DNA from: Mycobacterium sp.
GTDB taxonomy: Bacteria; Actinomycetota; Actinomycetes; Mycobacteriales; Mycobacteriaceae
Assembly (NCBI GenBank): GCA_026393245.1
Contig: JAPLAO010000165.1
Coordinates: 1 to 58,172 of the forward strand
Length of the DNA stretch: 58,172 nt
Direction of reading: 5' to 3'
Made by a program: the position numbers and the translations under genes
The notes under the pieces: generated by a model
Databases searched by the model: none
What the model saw: only the letters and a program-made list of their open reading frames with translations
What the model was told of the DNA's origin: nothing
Shown: positions 26,056 to 34,023 of the stretch, piece after piece
Layout of the letters: each line of letters opens with the position of its first letter
Numbering within the stretch: the first letter of the stretch is position 1

Positions 26056-27200
26056 GTCTGATAACCCAGGGACTTGGCGGCCAGGCCGGTCAGGATTTCG
26101 GTGGTACCGCCGCCGATGCCGAGGATCCGCATATCTCGGTACTGACGTTCGATCTCCGACTCGGCCATGTAGCCCATCCCGCCGAAGAGTTGCACGCCTT
26201 GGCTGGCCACCCATTCGCCGGCCTCTACCGCCGTGTTCTTGGCGAAACATGCCGCAGTGATCAGGTTGTCCTCTCCCGCCAGTTGACGCTCCACCACGTT
26301 GCGGGAGTACACCCGCGCCACGTCGGTGCGCCGGGCCATTTCCGTCAGCGTGTTCTGCACTGTCTGCCGGGAGATCAGCGGTCGGCCGAACGTCTCACGG
26401 TCGCGGCACCACTGCACGGTGATATCCAGACAGCGCTGCGCGCTTGAGTATGCCTGTACGGCAAGGCCGATGCGCTCAGCCACGAAAGCCTGCGCGATCT
26501 GGGCGAAGCCGGAGTTCTGTGCGCCCACGAGATTCTCGGCTGGCACCCGGGCGTCGACGAAAGAAAGCTCGGCGGTATCCGACGAGCGCCAGCCCATCTT
26601 CTCCAGCCTGCGGCTGACCTCGAATCCCGGCGTGGCCTTCTCAACGACCAACAATGAGACACCGGCAGCGCCGGGACCGCCGGTGCGCACCGCGGTCACC
26701 ACGTAGTCGCCGCGCACGGCGGAGGTGATGTAGGTCTTGGCGCCGTTAACCACATAGTGGTCACCGTCGCGAACGGCGCTGGTGCGAAGGCGCCCCATGT
26801 CGGAGCCTCCGCCGGGTTCGGTGATCGCCAGCGAACCGATCAGTTGGCCGGCCAGGGTCGGGCGGACGAACTTCTCGATCAGCCGTTGGTCACCGCTGGC
26901 GATCATGTGTGGCACCGCGATGCCGACGGTGAACAGCGAGGCGAACACCCCGCCGGGGGTCCCGGCCTCATGCAGTTCCTCGCAGATGATGGCGGTATCG
27001 GCCGCGTCGCCACCTTCGCCGCCGACCTCCTCGGGAAATCCAACCCCGAGTAGACCGGCCTCGCCTGCCCGAAGGCTGAGATCACGGGGCAGTACGCCGA
27101 TGCGCTCCCATTCATCAATATGGGGCAGGATCTCGCGTTCGGTGAAGGCGCGCACCGTTTTACGCAGTTGCTGCCGTTCGGGCGTGTTCCAGATGCTCAC
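26052..27200 (-). CDS. fadE13: Acyl-CoA dehydrogenase
   Basis: FAD-dependent acyl-CoA dehydrogenase of 382 residues. Seen: LAITEPGGGSDMGRLRTSAVRDGDHYVVNGAKTYITS near 120-156, and QLFGGMGYMAESEIERQYRDMRILGIGGGTTEI near the C-terminus, where the family's FAD-binding Arg and loop lie. Upstream start codons exist to 27245, but GTG 27200 gives the conserved start SIWNTPERQQLRK and overlaps the stop of the atuA-like gene as GTGA. Its last codons are the source of the 17-bp tandem repeat. It is close to citronellyl/isovaleryl-type dehydrogenases by context, not proven. Confidence 0.9.
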   Translation of the reverse strand: MSIWNTPERQQLRKTVRAFTEREILPHIDEWERIGVLPRDLSLRAGEAGLLGVGFPEEVGGEGGDAADTAIICEELHEAGTPGGVFASLFTVGIAVPHMIASGDQRLIEKFVRPTLAGQLIGSLAITEPGGGSDMGRLRTSAVRDGDHYVVNGAKTYITSAVRGDYVVTAVRTGGPGAAGVSLLVVEKATPGFEVSRRLEKMGWRSSDTAELSFVDARVPAENLVGAQNSGFAQIAQAFVAERIGLAVQAYSSAQRCLDITVQWCRDRETFGRPLISRQTVQNTLTEMARRTDVARVYSRNVVERQLAGEDNLITAACFAKNTAVEAGEWVASQGVQLFGGMGYMAESEIERQYRDMRILGIGGGTTEILTGLAAKSLGYQT

Positions 27201-28933
27201 GAGACAAGCCCCTCCGGGATATCGACGTGACGGCTGCGCAACCACTCGCCGAGGCCTTTGGCCTGGGGGTCGAACCGGGCCTGGTAGGCCACACCCCTAC
27301 CGAGAATGTTCTCGATGACGAAATTGACCGCGCGGAGTCGTGGCAGCAGGTGGCGGGAGATCGGCAGATCGGCCGCCTCTGGAAGCAGTTCGCGCAGGGC
27401 GTCGACCGTCAGGGCATTGGCCAGCCATCGCCATTGGGCGTCGGTCCGCACCCACACGCCGATATTCGCACTACCGCCCTTATCTCCGCTGCGGGCGCCG
27501 GCGACGGTGCCCAGTGGCATCCGCCGCGTCCGGCCGCCGGCCAGTGGTTCGGGCAGCGGCGGGGTATCGGCACCGATGAGTTCGAGCGTGCGCGTGGCCG
27601 CGGCGATCGGTACCCGAGTGCCGTCGGCGTGAACGGCGATATGGTCTACCGCGGCGGCCGGCACATACCCGGCGGTGAACACACCGTAGACCGCTGCGTC
27701 CGCGGGCGGGGCGGTGGTGTGGAATCCCGGGTAGCTCGCCAACGCGAGTTCGACCGCGGCCGAAGAGAATCGGCGCCCGACGACATCCGGGTCAGGGTCG
27801 CGAACGGTACACGTCAGCAGCGCGCTCGCAGTCTGCTCGGAATCAGCGTCGGGTTGGTCGGTGCGGGCCAGGTTCCACTGCACCTCTGCGGGTTTCAGGC
27901 TCAGTCCGGCGTCCAGTTGGCCGCGCAGCAGTTCGGCCTTGGCGTCGATGTCGAGACCGGTTAGTACGAAGGTCGCCGTGTTGCGGAACCCGCCAATACT
28001 GTTGAGCGAGACCTTGAGCGTCGGCGGCGGCGGCTCGCCACGCACGCCGCTGATCCGCACCCGGTCGGGTCCGTCGTCGCTCAGCACGACCGTGTCGAAC
28101 CGGGCCGTCGCGTCGGGGTTGGCGTATCGGGCGCCGCCGATCTCGTACAGCAATTGCGCAGTAACCGTGCCGACGCTCACCTGCCCACCGGTGCCCGGAT
28201 GTTTGGTGATCACCGACGAGCCATCGGCATGAATCTCGGCCAGTGGGAAGCCGGCATGGCGCAGATCGGCCACCTCGGTGAAGAACGAGTAGTTGCCGCC
28301 GGTCGCCTGGGTGCCACATTCGATGACATGGCCGGCCACCACGGCGCCGGCCAGTCGGTCGTAGTCGTCGCGAGCCCAGCCGAAGTGCGCGGCCGCCGGG
28401 CCGACCACCACCGACGCATCGGTGACCCGGCCGGTGACCACGATGTCGGCACCGGAGTGCAGGCACTCGACGATGCCCCAGGCACCCAGGTAGGCGTTGG
28501 CCGTCAGGGGCGAGTCCACGCCGAATGAGAGGCCGAGTGGGAGTTCGGCGGCCCGGGGCAACAGATCGTCACCCTCGACGTAGGCAACCGTCACCGGGAT
28601 GGCCAATCTCTCGGCGAGCGCCTGAACCGCCGCCGCCAGGCCGGCCGGATTGACACCGCCGGCGTTGACGACGATCCGCACTCCGCGGTCCTGGGCGGTT
28701 CCCAGGCATTGTTCGAGTTGGGTCAGGAAAGTTTTGGCGTACCCGCGCTCGGGGCTCTTCATCCGGTCCCGGCCCAGGATGAGCATGGTGAGTTCGGCCA
28801 GGTAGTCGCCGGTCAGGTAGTCCAGTTCACCACCGGTGAGCATTTCGAACATCGCGCCGAGACGGTCGCCGTAAAAGCCCGAACAGTTACCTATCCGTAG
28901 TGGGCCCGCCGCCGGGTCGGGGTCAGCCGTCAT
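27197..28933 (-). CDS. AtuA-like protein (DUF1446, acyclic terpene utilisation family)
   Basis: 578 residues, orthologous in position and character to Rv0976c. The N-terminal AtuA domain (about 1-440) starts LRIGNCSGFYGDRLGAMFEMLTGGELDYLTGDYLAELTM and includes VVNAGGVNPAGLA and VVTGRVTDASVVVGPA; a C-terminal domain follows, with RSGDKGGSANIGVWVR. In Pseudomonas, AtuA is needed for growth on citronellol and geraniol, but its reaction is unknown. It is the first gene of the operon; RBS GGGAGG lies about 13 nt before the ATG. The promoter and a palindromic operator lie upstream. Confidence 0.87.
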   Translation of the reverse strand: MTADPDPAAGPLRIGNCSGFYGDRLGAMFEMLTGGELDYLTGDYLAELTMLILGRDRMKSPERGYAKTFLTQLEQCLGTAQDRGVRIVVNAGGVNPAGLAAAVQALAERLAIPVTVAYVEGDDLLPRAAELPLGLSFGVDSPLTANAYLGAWGIVECLHSGADIVVTGRVTDASVVVGPAAAHFGWARDDYDRLAGAVVAGHVIECGTQATGGNYSFFTEVADLRHAGFPLAEIHADGSSVITKHPGTGGQVSVGTVTAQLLYEIGGARYANPDATARFDTVVLSDDGPDRVRISGVRGEPPPPTLKVSLNSIGGFRNTATFVLTGLDIDAKAELLRGQLDAGLSLKPAEVQWNLARTDQPDADSEQTASALLTCTVRDPDPDVVGRRFSSAAVELALASYPGFHTTAPPADAAVYGVFTAGYVPAAAVDHIAVHADGTRVPIAAATRTLELIGADTPPLPEPLAGGRTRRMPLGTVAGARSGDKGGSANIGVWVRTDAQWRWLANALTVDALRELLPEAADLPISRHLLPRLRAVNFVIENILGRGVAYQARFDPQAKGLGEWLRSRHVDIPEGLVS

Positions 28934-28976
28934 GCGCCGTCTTGCCTCCCACGTCGGTCGGGCCGATCATCGGTTC

Positions 28977-29018
28977 AACCAACCGGTAGGTTAACCGCTG
29001 CGTCCGGACCTGTGTCAA
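28977..29018 (-). promoter_or_regulatory. Promoter and palindromic operator of the atuA-fadE13-accD2-accA2-fadE12-echA7 operon
   Basis: On the minus strand a perfect -35 TTGACA (29013-29018) is followed after 19 nt by TAACCT (28988-28993, TANNNT). AACCAACCGGTAGGTT (28977-28992) is a 16-bp inverted repeat with one mismatched pair and overlaps the -10, as expected for a repressor site. The 5' untranslated region would be about 45 nt. Confidence 0.6.
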
Positions 29019-29115
29019 TGTCCGCCCGCTTTGGAGAAGACGCCCCTCGGCGGCTATCCTTGGAGACACTGAGCCGCCCGTCTGCGCGGCAGCACTCACA
29101 AGGAGATCTTTCGTC

Positions 29116-29289
29116 ATGGCTGTGCCCAAGCGCCGGATGTCGCGCTCGAACACCCGCAGTCGGCGTGCGCAATGGAAGGCGACCGCCACCGGGCTCGTCA
29201 CCGTGTCCGTCGGTGGCCGTCAGCACAAGGTTCCGCGCCGGCTGCTCAAGGCCGCCCGCCTCGGCCTCATCGATTTCGACAAGCGCTGA
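29116..29289 (+). CDS. rpmF: 50S ribosomal protein L32
   Basis: 57-residue ribosomal protein: [20 protein letters not shown], then [20 protein letters not shown]. It lacks the CxxC pairs of zinc-binding L32, so it is the zinc-free form. AAGGAG lies 10 nt before the ATG, and TATCCT at 29055-29060 is a fitting -10 box. As in M. tuberculosis it precedes mprA. Free-standing, divergent from the catabolic operon. Confidence 0.95.
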   Translation: MAVPKRRMSRSNTRSRRAQWKATATGLVTVSVGGRQHKVPRRLLKAARLGLIDFDKR

Positions 29290-29331
29290 CCCCTTCAGCC
29301 GCGAGCGAATCGCCTGCTCCTGCGGCGCGTC

Positions 29332-29350
29332 TCTCAGACGAATCTAAGAC
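29332..29350 (+). promoter_or_regulatory. mprA: MprA-box-like direct repeat
   Basis: TCTCAGAC (29332-29339) and TCTAAGAC (29343-29350) are 8-bp direct repeats 11 bp apart, matching the loosely conserved paired repeats described for MprA. They lie 20 nt before the mprA start, consistent with autoregulation. Confidence 0.6.
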
Positions 29351-29370
29351 GGTTGGTTGACACTAGTCAC

Positions 29371-30057
29371 GTGCGCATACTTGTAGTGGATGACGATCGT
29401 GCGGTGCGGGAGTCGCTACGGCGCTCCCTGTCCTTCAACGGCTATACCGTCGATCTCGCCGAAGACGGCGTAGAGGCACTCGAGGCAATCACCAACGAAC
29501 GTCCCGATGCGCTCGTGCTCGACGTGATGATGCCCCGACTGGATGGCCTGGAGGTATGCCGTCAACTTCGCAGCACCGGAGACGACCTCCCGATCCTTGT
29601 ACTGACTGCTCGCGATTCGGTGTCCGAACGGGTATCGGGCCTGGACGCCGGCGCTGATGATTACCTACCCAAGCCCTTTGCGCTCGAGGAACTTCTGGCC
29701 AGACTGCGGGCGCTGCTGCGCCGCACCGGGCCCGAGGAGGGCGGTGATGGCGCGGTCATGACGTTCGTTGATCTGACGCTGGATCCCTCGACCCGCGAGG
29801 TGCATCGCGGCACCCGGGCGATCAGTCTCACCCGTACCGAGTTTTCACTGCTGGAAATGCTGATCGCCAACCCGCGTCGGGTACTCACCCGCAGCAGGAT
29901 CCTCGAAGAGGTGTGGGGTTTCGATTTTCCGACCTCGGGCAACGCACTTGAGGTGTACGTCGGTTACTTGCGGCGCAAGACCGAAGCAGAAGGAGAATCG
30001 CGGCTGATCCACACCGTTCGCGGCGTGGGTTATGTGCTGCGTGAGACACCGCCCTAA
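29371..30057 (+). CDS. mprA: Two-component response regulator MprA
   Basis: OmpR/PhoB-type regulator of envelope stress and persistence genes. 228 residues. The receiver domain has acidic residues 7-9 (VVDDD), phosphoacceptor Asp51 in [12 protein letters not shown], the switch Thr in LTARDS and Lys in YLPKPFA. The C-terminal winged helix (about 130-228) includes [18 protein letters not shown] and the C-terminal wing [10 protein letters not shown] use GTG 29371, which gives the family start MRILVVDDD; the frame is open to TTG 29353. mprB begins inside the stop codon (TAATG). It likely senses with MprB and drives pepD. Confidence 0.95.
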   Translation: MRILVVDDDRAVRESLRRSLSFNGYTVDLAEDGVEALEAITNERPDALVLDVMMPRLDGLEVCRQLRSTGDDLPILVLTARDSVSERVSGLDAGADDYLPKPFALEELLARLRALLRRTGPEEGGDGAVMTFVDLTLDPSTREVHRGTRAISLTRTEFSLLEMLIANPRRVLTRSRILEEVWGFDFPTSGNALEVYVGYLRRKTEAEGESRLIHTVRGVGYVLRETPP

Positions 30058-31589
30058 TGTTCGGACTGAAGCGGCGGGCTCAGAAACTCGGCGAGCCGGG
30101 GAGAGCAACCACGTCGTTGTCGTTGCGATGGCGAGTGATGCTGCTCGCGATGTCGATGGTGGCGATGGTCGTCGTTCTGATGGCGGTCGCGGTGTACGCG
30201 GTGGTGTCGGCGGCGCTCTACACCGATATCGACAACCAGTTGCAGAGCCGGGCCCAATTGCTGATCGCCAGCGGCTCTCTGGCCGCCGATCCGGCGAAGG
30301 CCATCGAGGGCACCGCCTACTCCGACGTCAACGCCATGTTGGTGAACCCCGGCCGATCTATCTACACCGCTAATCAGCAGGGTCAGTCCCTGCCGGTCGG
30401 GCAGCCTGAGAAGGCGGTGATCCGCGGTGAATTGTTCATGTCGCGCCGTACGGTCGGCGATCAACGTGTTCTGGCAATACATCTGCCCAACGGCAGCTCG
30501 CTGATGATCTCGAAGAGTCTGCAGCCCACCAACGCGGTGATGAACAAACTCAAATGGGTGCTACTCGCGGTCGGTGGCATCGGTGTGGTGATCGCCGCGG
30601 TGGCCGGCGGCATGGTGGCCCGAACCGGTCTACGGCCGGTCGGTCGGCTCACCGAGGCGGCCGAACGGGTGGCTCGAACCGATGATCTGCGTCCCATCCC
30701 GGTGGTCGGCAGCGACGAGTTGGCCCGGCTCACCGAGGCTTTCAATTCGATGTTGCGTTCCCTGGCCGAATCGCGCGACCGGCAGGCTCGACTGGTCGCT
30801 GACGCGGGCCACGAACTGAAGACTCCGCTGACGTCGCTGCGCACCAACGTCGAGTTGTTGATGGCCTCCGGTGCACCGGGTGCGCCGCCCATTCCGGAGA
30901 GCGAACTGGCCGAGTTGCGGTCCGATGTCATCGGCCAGATCGAGGAGTTGTCCACGCTGGTGGGTGATCTCGTGGATCTGACCCGTGATGACACTTCCCA
31001 CGGCACCATGCTCGAGGATGTCGAGCTGACCGAGGTCATCGAGCGCAGTCTGGAGCGGGTTCGCCGTCGGCGCAACGACATTCACCTCGTTGTCGACGTC
31101 ATCGGCTGGCAGGTTCACGGCGATGCTGCGGGGTTGTCCCGCGCGGTGCTCAACCTGCTGGATAACGCCGCGAAGTGGAGCCCGCCCGGCGGTACGGTAG
31201 GGCTGACCCTGCGGCAGGTTGACGCTGCCCACGCCGAATTGGTTGTCTCCGATGGGGGAACGGGTATTTCGCCGGAGGAACGAGGCTTGGTGTTCGAGCG
31301 TTTCTACCGCTCCACGTCGGCGCGTGCCATGCCGGGTTCCGGCCTGGGTCTGGCAATTGTCAAGCAGGTTGTGGTCAAACACGGCGGAATGATCCGGATT
31401 GGCGAGACGATCCCCGGGGGTCAGCCACCCGGAACGACTTTCTATGTTCTGTTGCCCGGGCAGCCGACCGCCTCGGTCTACCGGTCAGAGTCCGCCCATA
31501 GCGAAATCATGTCGAGAATCAGCGATTTCGGCCCTGATGACGACAACGCATCGTCCGAACCGAGTGTCATCTCAGTCGATTCTCAGTAG
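30057..31589 (+). CDS. mprB: Sensor histidine kinase MprB
   Basis: Membrane kinase/phosphatase partner of MprA. 510 residues: membrane segments at about 26-52 and 165-186 flank an extracytoplasmic sensor loop (about 53-164), followed by HAMP (187-240). The H box ADAGHELKTPLTSL carries phospho-His252, and the ATPase domain has NLLDNAAKWSPPGG (N box) and GSGLGLAIVKQVV (G2 box). In M. tuberculosis DnaK binds the sensor loop and represses the kinase until envelope stress. Overlaps mprA by one base and pepD by one base. Confidence 0.95.
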   Translation: MFGLKRRAQKLGEPGRATTSLSLRWRVMLLAMSMVAMVVVLMAVAVYAVVSAALYTDIDNQLQSRAQLLIASGSLAADPAKAIEGTAYSDVNAMLVNPGRSIYTANQQGQSLPVGQPEKAVIRGELFMSRRTVGDQRVLAIHLPNGSSLMISKSLQPTNAVMNKLKWVLLAVGGIGVVIAAVAGGMVARTGLRPVGRLTEAAERVARTDDLRPIPVVGSDELARLTEAFNSMLRSLAESRDRQARLVADAGHELKTPLTSLRTNVELLMASGAPGAPPIPESELAELRSDVIGQIEELSTLVGDLVDLTRDDTSHGTMLEDVELTEVIERSLERVRRRRNDIHLVVDVIGWQVHGDAAGLSRAVLNLLDNAAKWSPPGGTVGLTLRQVDAAHAELVVSDGGTGISPEERGLVFERFYRSTSARAMPGSGLGLAIVKQVVVKHGGMIRIGETIPGGQPPGTTFYVLLPGQPTASVYRSESAHSEIMSRISDFGPDDDNASSEPSVISVDSQ

Positions 31590-33052
31590 TGCACGGCAAG
31601 CTTGACTCAATACGACACCGCGTTCGTGCGTCTCTAGCCAGAAAGAGCAAACAAGCGACCATGACTGAAGACCCGCGTTATTCGTCACCGCAACAGCCCG
31701 GCCAGCGAATGCCGAATCAGCAAGCGGCGCCGGGCCACAACCCGGCCGGGTATTCCCAGCCGTATGACTGGCGTTACGGAAGCGCCCAGCCGCCCTACGG
31801 GCCCGCCCATGATCCCTATCGAGGGCCGCGCCCCGTCGGCACACCCGGGATGGCGCCGGCGGCACCGGTGCGCAAGCGCTTCCGGCCGATCGCACTGACG
31901 TTCGGCGCGTTGGCCATCGCTGCTGTGTCTGCCGGTGTCGGCGGCATGGTCGCGATGAGCGCCCAGCCCAGCAGTAATCCGGTTACCACGATCGACACCG
32001 CGGCCCCGAACGGACGCAATGTTCCGACCGCCAATGTTCCGATCGGCTCAGTTGAGCAGGTGGCAGCCAAGGTCTTGCCCAGTGTGGTCAAACTGGAGAC
32101 GAAGATGGGCCGCGCGTCGGAGGAGGGGTCGGGCATCGTCTTGTCCGCCGATGGCCTGATCCTGACCAACAACCACGTCGTCGCCGCTGTCAAGGGCGGC
32201 CCGGCAGATCGGCCCGGCGCGCCCGGTGTTCCCGGCGGGCCCGGTGGCAGGGGAGATCAGGATGGTCCGGGTGGAAATCCCAGTGCAGCAACGACTTCCA
32301 CCGTGACGTTCGCTGACGGAAGCACCGCGCCATTCACCGTCGTCGGCACGGATCCGGCCAGTGACATCGCGGTGGTTCGGGCACAGGGGGTCTCGGGTCT
32401 GACGCCGATCAGTCTGGGGTCGTCGGCTGACCTGCGCGTCGGACAGGACGTTGTCGCGATCGGTTCGCCGCTCGGTCTCGAGGGCACCGTCACCACCGGC
32501 ATCATCAGTGCGCTGAACCGGCCGGTGGCCGCCGGTGGCGACGCCAACAACCAGAACACGGTGCTGGATGCCATCCAAACCGACGCGGCGATCAACCCGG
32601 GTAACTCCGGTGGCGCCCTGGTGAACATGAGCGGCGAACTGGTGGGCATCAACTCGGCGATCGCCACCCTCGGCGGCGATTCACCCGACGCCCAGAGCGG
32701 TTCGATCGGCCTGGGGTTCGCGATTCCGGTCGATCAGGCCAAGCGCATCGCCGACGAATTGATCAGCACCGGGACCGCATCGCACGCCTCGCTGGGCGTT
32801 CAGGTCAGCAATGATGTGACTTCGCACGGCGCCAAGATCGTCGAAGTCGTCAAGGGCGGCCCGGCTGCCACCGCGGGCCTACCGGGCGGTGTCGTGGTCA
32901 CCAAGGTCGACCAGCGAGTCGTAGGAAGCGCTAACGCTCTGGTGGCCGCTGTCCGCTCCCGGGCGCCGGGAGACAAACTCACGCTGACCTACATCGACTC
33001 CGCGGGCGCCGATCAGACCGTCCAGGTGACGCTCGGGAAGGCGGATCAATGA
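31589..33052 (+). CDS. pepD: HtrA-like serine protease PepD
   Basis: Membrane-anchored trypsin-like protease with a PDZ domain, a quality-control protease of the envelope in the MprAB/SigE stress network. 487 residues: disordered Pro/Gln/Gly-rich N-terminus, membrane segment about 101-120, protease domain with catalytic His196 (TNNHVVAA), Asp259 (DPASDIAVV) and Ser340 (NPGNSGGALV), and a C-terminal PDZ (about 380-485). Residues 203-233 between His and Asp form a Gly/Pro/Asp-rich collagen-like insert longer than that of the M. tuberculosis protein. GTG 31589 overlaps the mprB stop; ATG 31661 is an alternative start 24 codons later. Confidence 0.94.
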   Translation: MHGKLDSIRHRVRASLARKSKQATMTEDPRYSSPQQPGQRMPNQQAAPGHNPAGYSQPYDWRYGSAQPPYGPAHDPYRGPRPVGTPGMAPAAPVRKRFRPIALTFGALAIAAVSAGVGGMVAMSAQPSSNPVTTIDTAAPNGRNVPTANVPIGSVEQVAAKVLPSVVKLETKMGRASEEGSGIVLSADGLILTNNHVVAAVKGGPADRPGAPGVPGGPGGRGDQDGPGGNPSAATTSTVTFADGSTAPFTVVGTDPASDIAVVRAQGVSGLTPISLGSSADLRVGQDVVAIGSPLGLEGTVTTGIISALNRPVAAGGDANNQNTVLDAIQTDAAINPGNSGGALVNMSGELVGINSAIATLGGDSPDAQSGSIGLGFAIPVDQAKRIADELISTGTASHASLGVQVSNDVTSHGAKIVEVVKGGPAATAGLPGGVVVTKVDQRVVGSANALVAAVRSRAPGDKLTLTYIDSAGADQTVQVTLGKADQ

Positions 33053-33199
33053 CTCGTGGGGATGTGTAACCGTCGGTGGCTCAACGCGGACTCGGCGGTG
33101 ACGCTCAGCCCGGGGGACGGGTCGAGCGCCTGCGGCCGCCATGAGCGAGCGCCTACTGACGGTCGTCTCGGACTCCGTGCGGCCACCGTCGGACAGATA

Positions 33200-33205
33200 T
33201 ACGGT
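33200..33205 (+). promoter_or_regulatory. -10 box of the leaderless moaB2 promoter
   Basis: TACGGT, 7 nt before ATG 33213. Confidence 0.6.
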
Positions 33206-33212
33206 TACACCC

Positions 33213-33710
33213 ATGGAACAGCCTGAAGGGGTGACCGGGCGCGCGTTGGTGATAGTCGTCGACGACCGCAGGGCGCGCGGGGTCGAAGAAGACAGCAGCG
33301 GTCCGTTGGTCACCGAGTTGCTCGGCGAGGCGGGTTTCGTCGTCGATGGCGTCGTGGTGGTCTCGGCAGACGAGGCCGAAATCCTCAAAGCGTTGAACAC
33401 CGCGATCATCGGCGGCGTCGACCTGGTGATTTCGGTTGGCGGAACGGGCGTCACACCACGCGATGTGGCGCCGGAAGCCACCCGGACCATTCTGGACCGG
33501 GAATTGCCGGGGATCGCCGAGGCTCTACGCGCTTCAGGTGTGGCGGCCGGCAGCACCGAAGCCGGGCTGTCCCGCGGCCTCGCAGGTATCTCCGGCAGCA
33601 CCCTGGTGGTGAACCTCGCCGATTCGCGGGCGGCTGTCCGCGACGGCATGGCAACCCTGGGCCCGATGGCTGCCCATGTGATCGCCGAATTGTCCAGCCT
33701 CGAGATCTGA
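33213..33710 (+). CDS. moaB2: MoaB/MogA-type molybdopterin-binding protein MoaB2
   Basis: MogA/MoaB-fold protein of about 165 residues, expected to bind or adenylate molybdopterin in molybdenum cofactor synthesis. The cofactor loop VISVGGTGVTPRDVAPEATR is near 72-91, and GLSRGLAGISGSTLVVNLADS near 121-141. In mycobacteria MoaB2 has also been reported to bind SigE. The frame is open from 33141, but the TACGGT box places a leaderless start at ATG 33213. It follows pepD at a distance, with its own promoter. Confidence 0.9.
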   Translation: MEQPEGVTGRALVIVVDDRRARGVEEDSSGPLVTELLGEAGFVVDGVVVVSADEAEILKALNTAIIGGVDLVISVGGTGVTPRDVAPEATRTILDRELPGIAEALRASGVAAGSTEAGLSRGLAGISGSTLVVNLADSRAAVRDGMATLGPMAAHVIAELSSLEI

Positions 33711-33758
33711 TCCGTGAACACCATGTTTCGACGCTGTGACAAGGGGAAACGCCTCCCA

Positions 33759-33774
33759 TGTGACCTTGCTCACA
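33759..33774. promoter_or_regulatory. CRP (cAMP receptor protein) binding site
   Basis: TGTGACCTTGCTCACA is a perfect match to TGTGAN6TCACA, the motif bound by mycobacterial CRP (Rv3676) and GlxR. It ends 16 bp before the GTG of the small ORF. If the promoter is that close, bound CRP would repress; activation would require a start further downstream, perhaps for the porin. Confidence 0.7.
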
Positions 33775-33790
33775 ATAGGGCCGGTGTTCG

Positions 33791-33946
33791 GTGAGTACGG
33801 CGCGCGCCGACCGGGCAGCAGTTAACAAGATCTTCGGTACCGATCTCCCGCAGTCGTCGTCGGATGAGTGTGATCCCGACTCTTCCGCCGGCGACGGCGA
33901 ACAGGACCGGTGGCTGCTGGATAACGTTCCGCCGCACAGTGTTTGA
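33791..33946 (+). CDS. Small acidic hypothetical protein (51 aa)
   Basis: GTG 33791 opens 51 codons ending at TGA 33946: it begins (M)STARADRAAVNKIFGTDLPQ, has an Asp/Ser/Glu-rich middle, and ends DRWLLDNVPPHSV. Codon third positions are G/C-biased and the opposite strand offers nothing better. The style, an amphipathic N-terminus, acidic linker and WLxxxVPPH end, resembles small conserved actinobacterial proteins I have met, but I cannot name a family. It lies between a CRP site and a hairpin, like a free-standing unit. Confidence 0.5.
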   Translation: MSTARADRAAVNKIFGTDLPQSSSDECDPDSSAGDGEQDRWLLDNVPPHSV

Positions 33947-33995
33947 GCCGTCGACCACCGACTTGTGACGGCCACCCGGTGCTGCCCCAGAGGCC

Positions 33996-34023
33996 ACGGC
34001 CGGGCGCCCTGACTCCCGGCCGT
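33996..34023 (+). terminator. Hairpin after the small ORF
   Basis: ACGGCCGGG (33996-34004) pairs perfectly with CCCGGCCGT (34015-34023) around a 10-nt loop. No U-run follows, as is common in mycobacteria. It lies 50 nt after the small ORF. Confidence 0.5.

Larger units (their letters stand above)
26001..26067. repeat. 17-bp tandem repeat, four copies, at the fadE13-accD2 junction
   Basis: TCATGTCTGATAACCC is present exactly at 26035-26050 and 26052-26067; diverged copies lie at 26018-26033 and 26001-26016. The unit is the 3' end of fadE13 with its stop codon. Each copy keeps a TGA preceded by A or G, so every boundary is ATGA or GTGA. The divergence shows this array is older than the perfect 32-bp array in the same operon. 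Confidence 0.9.
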
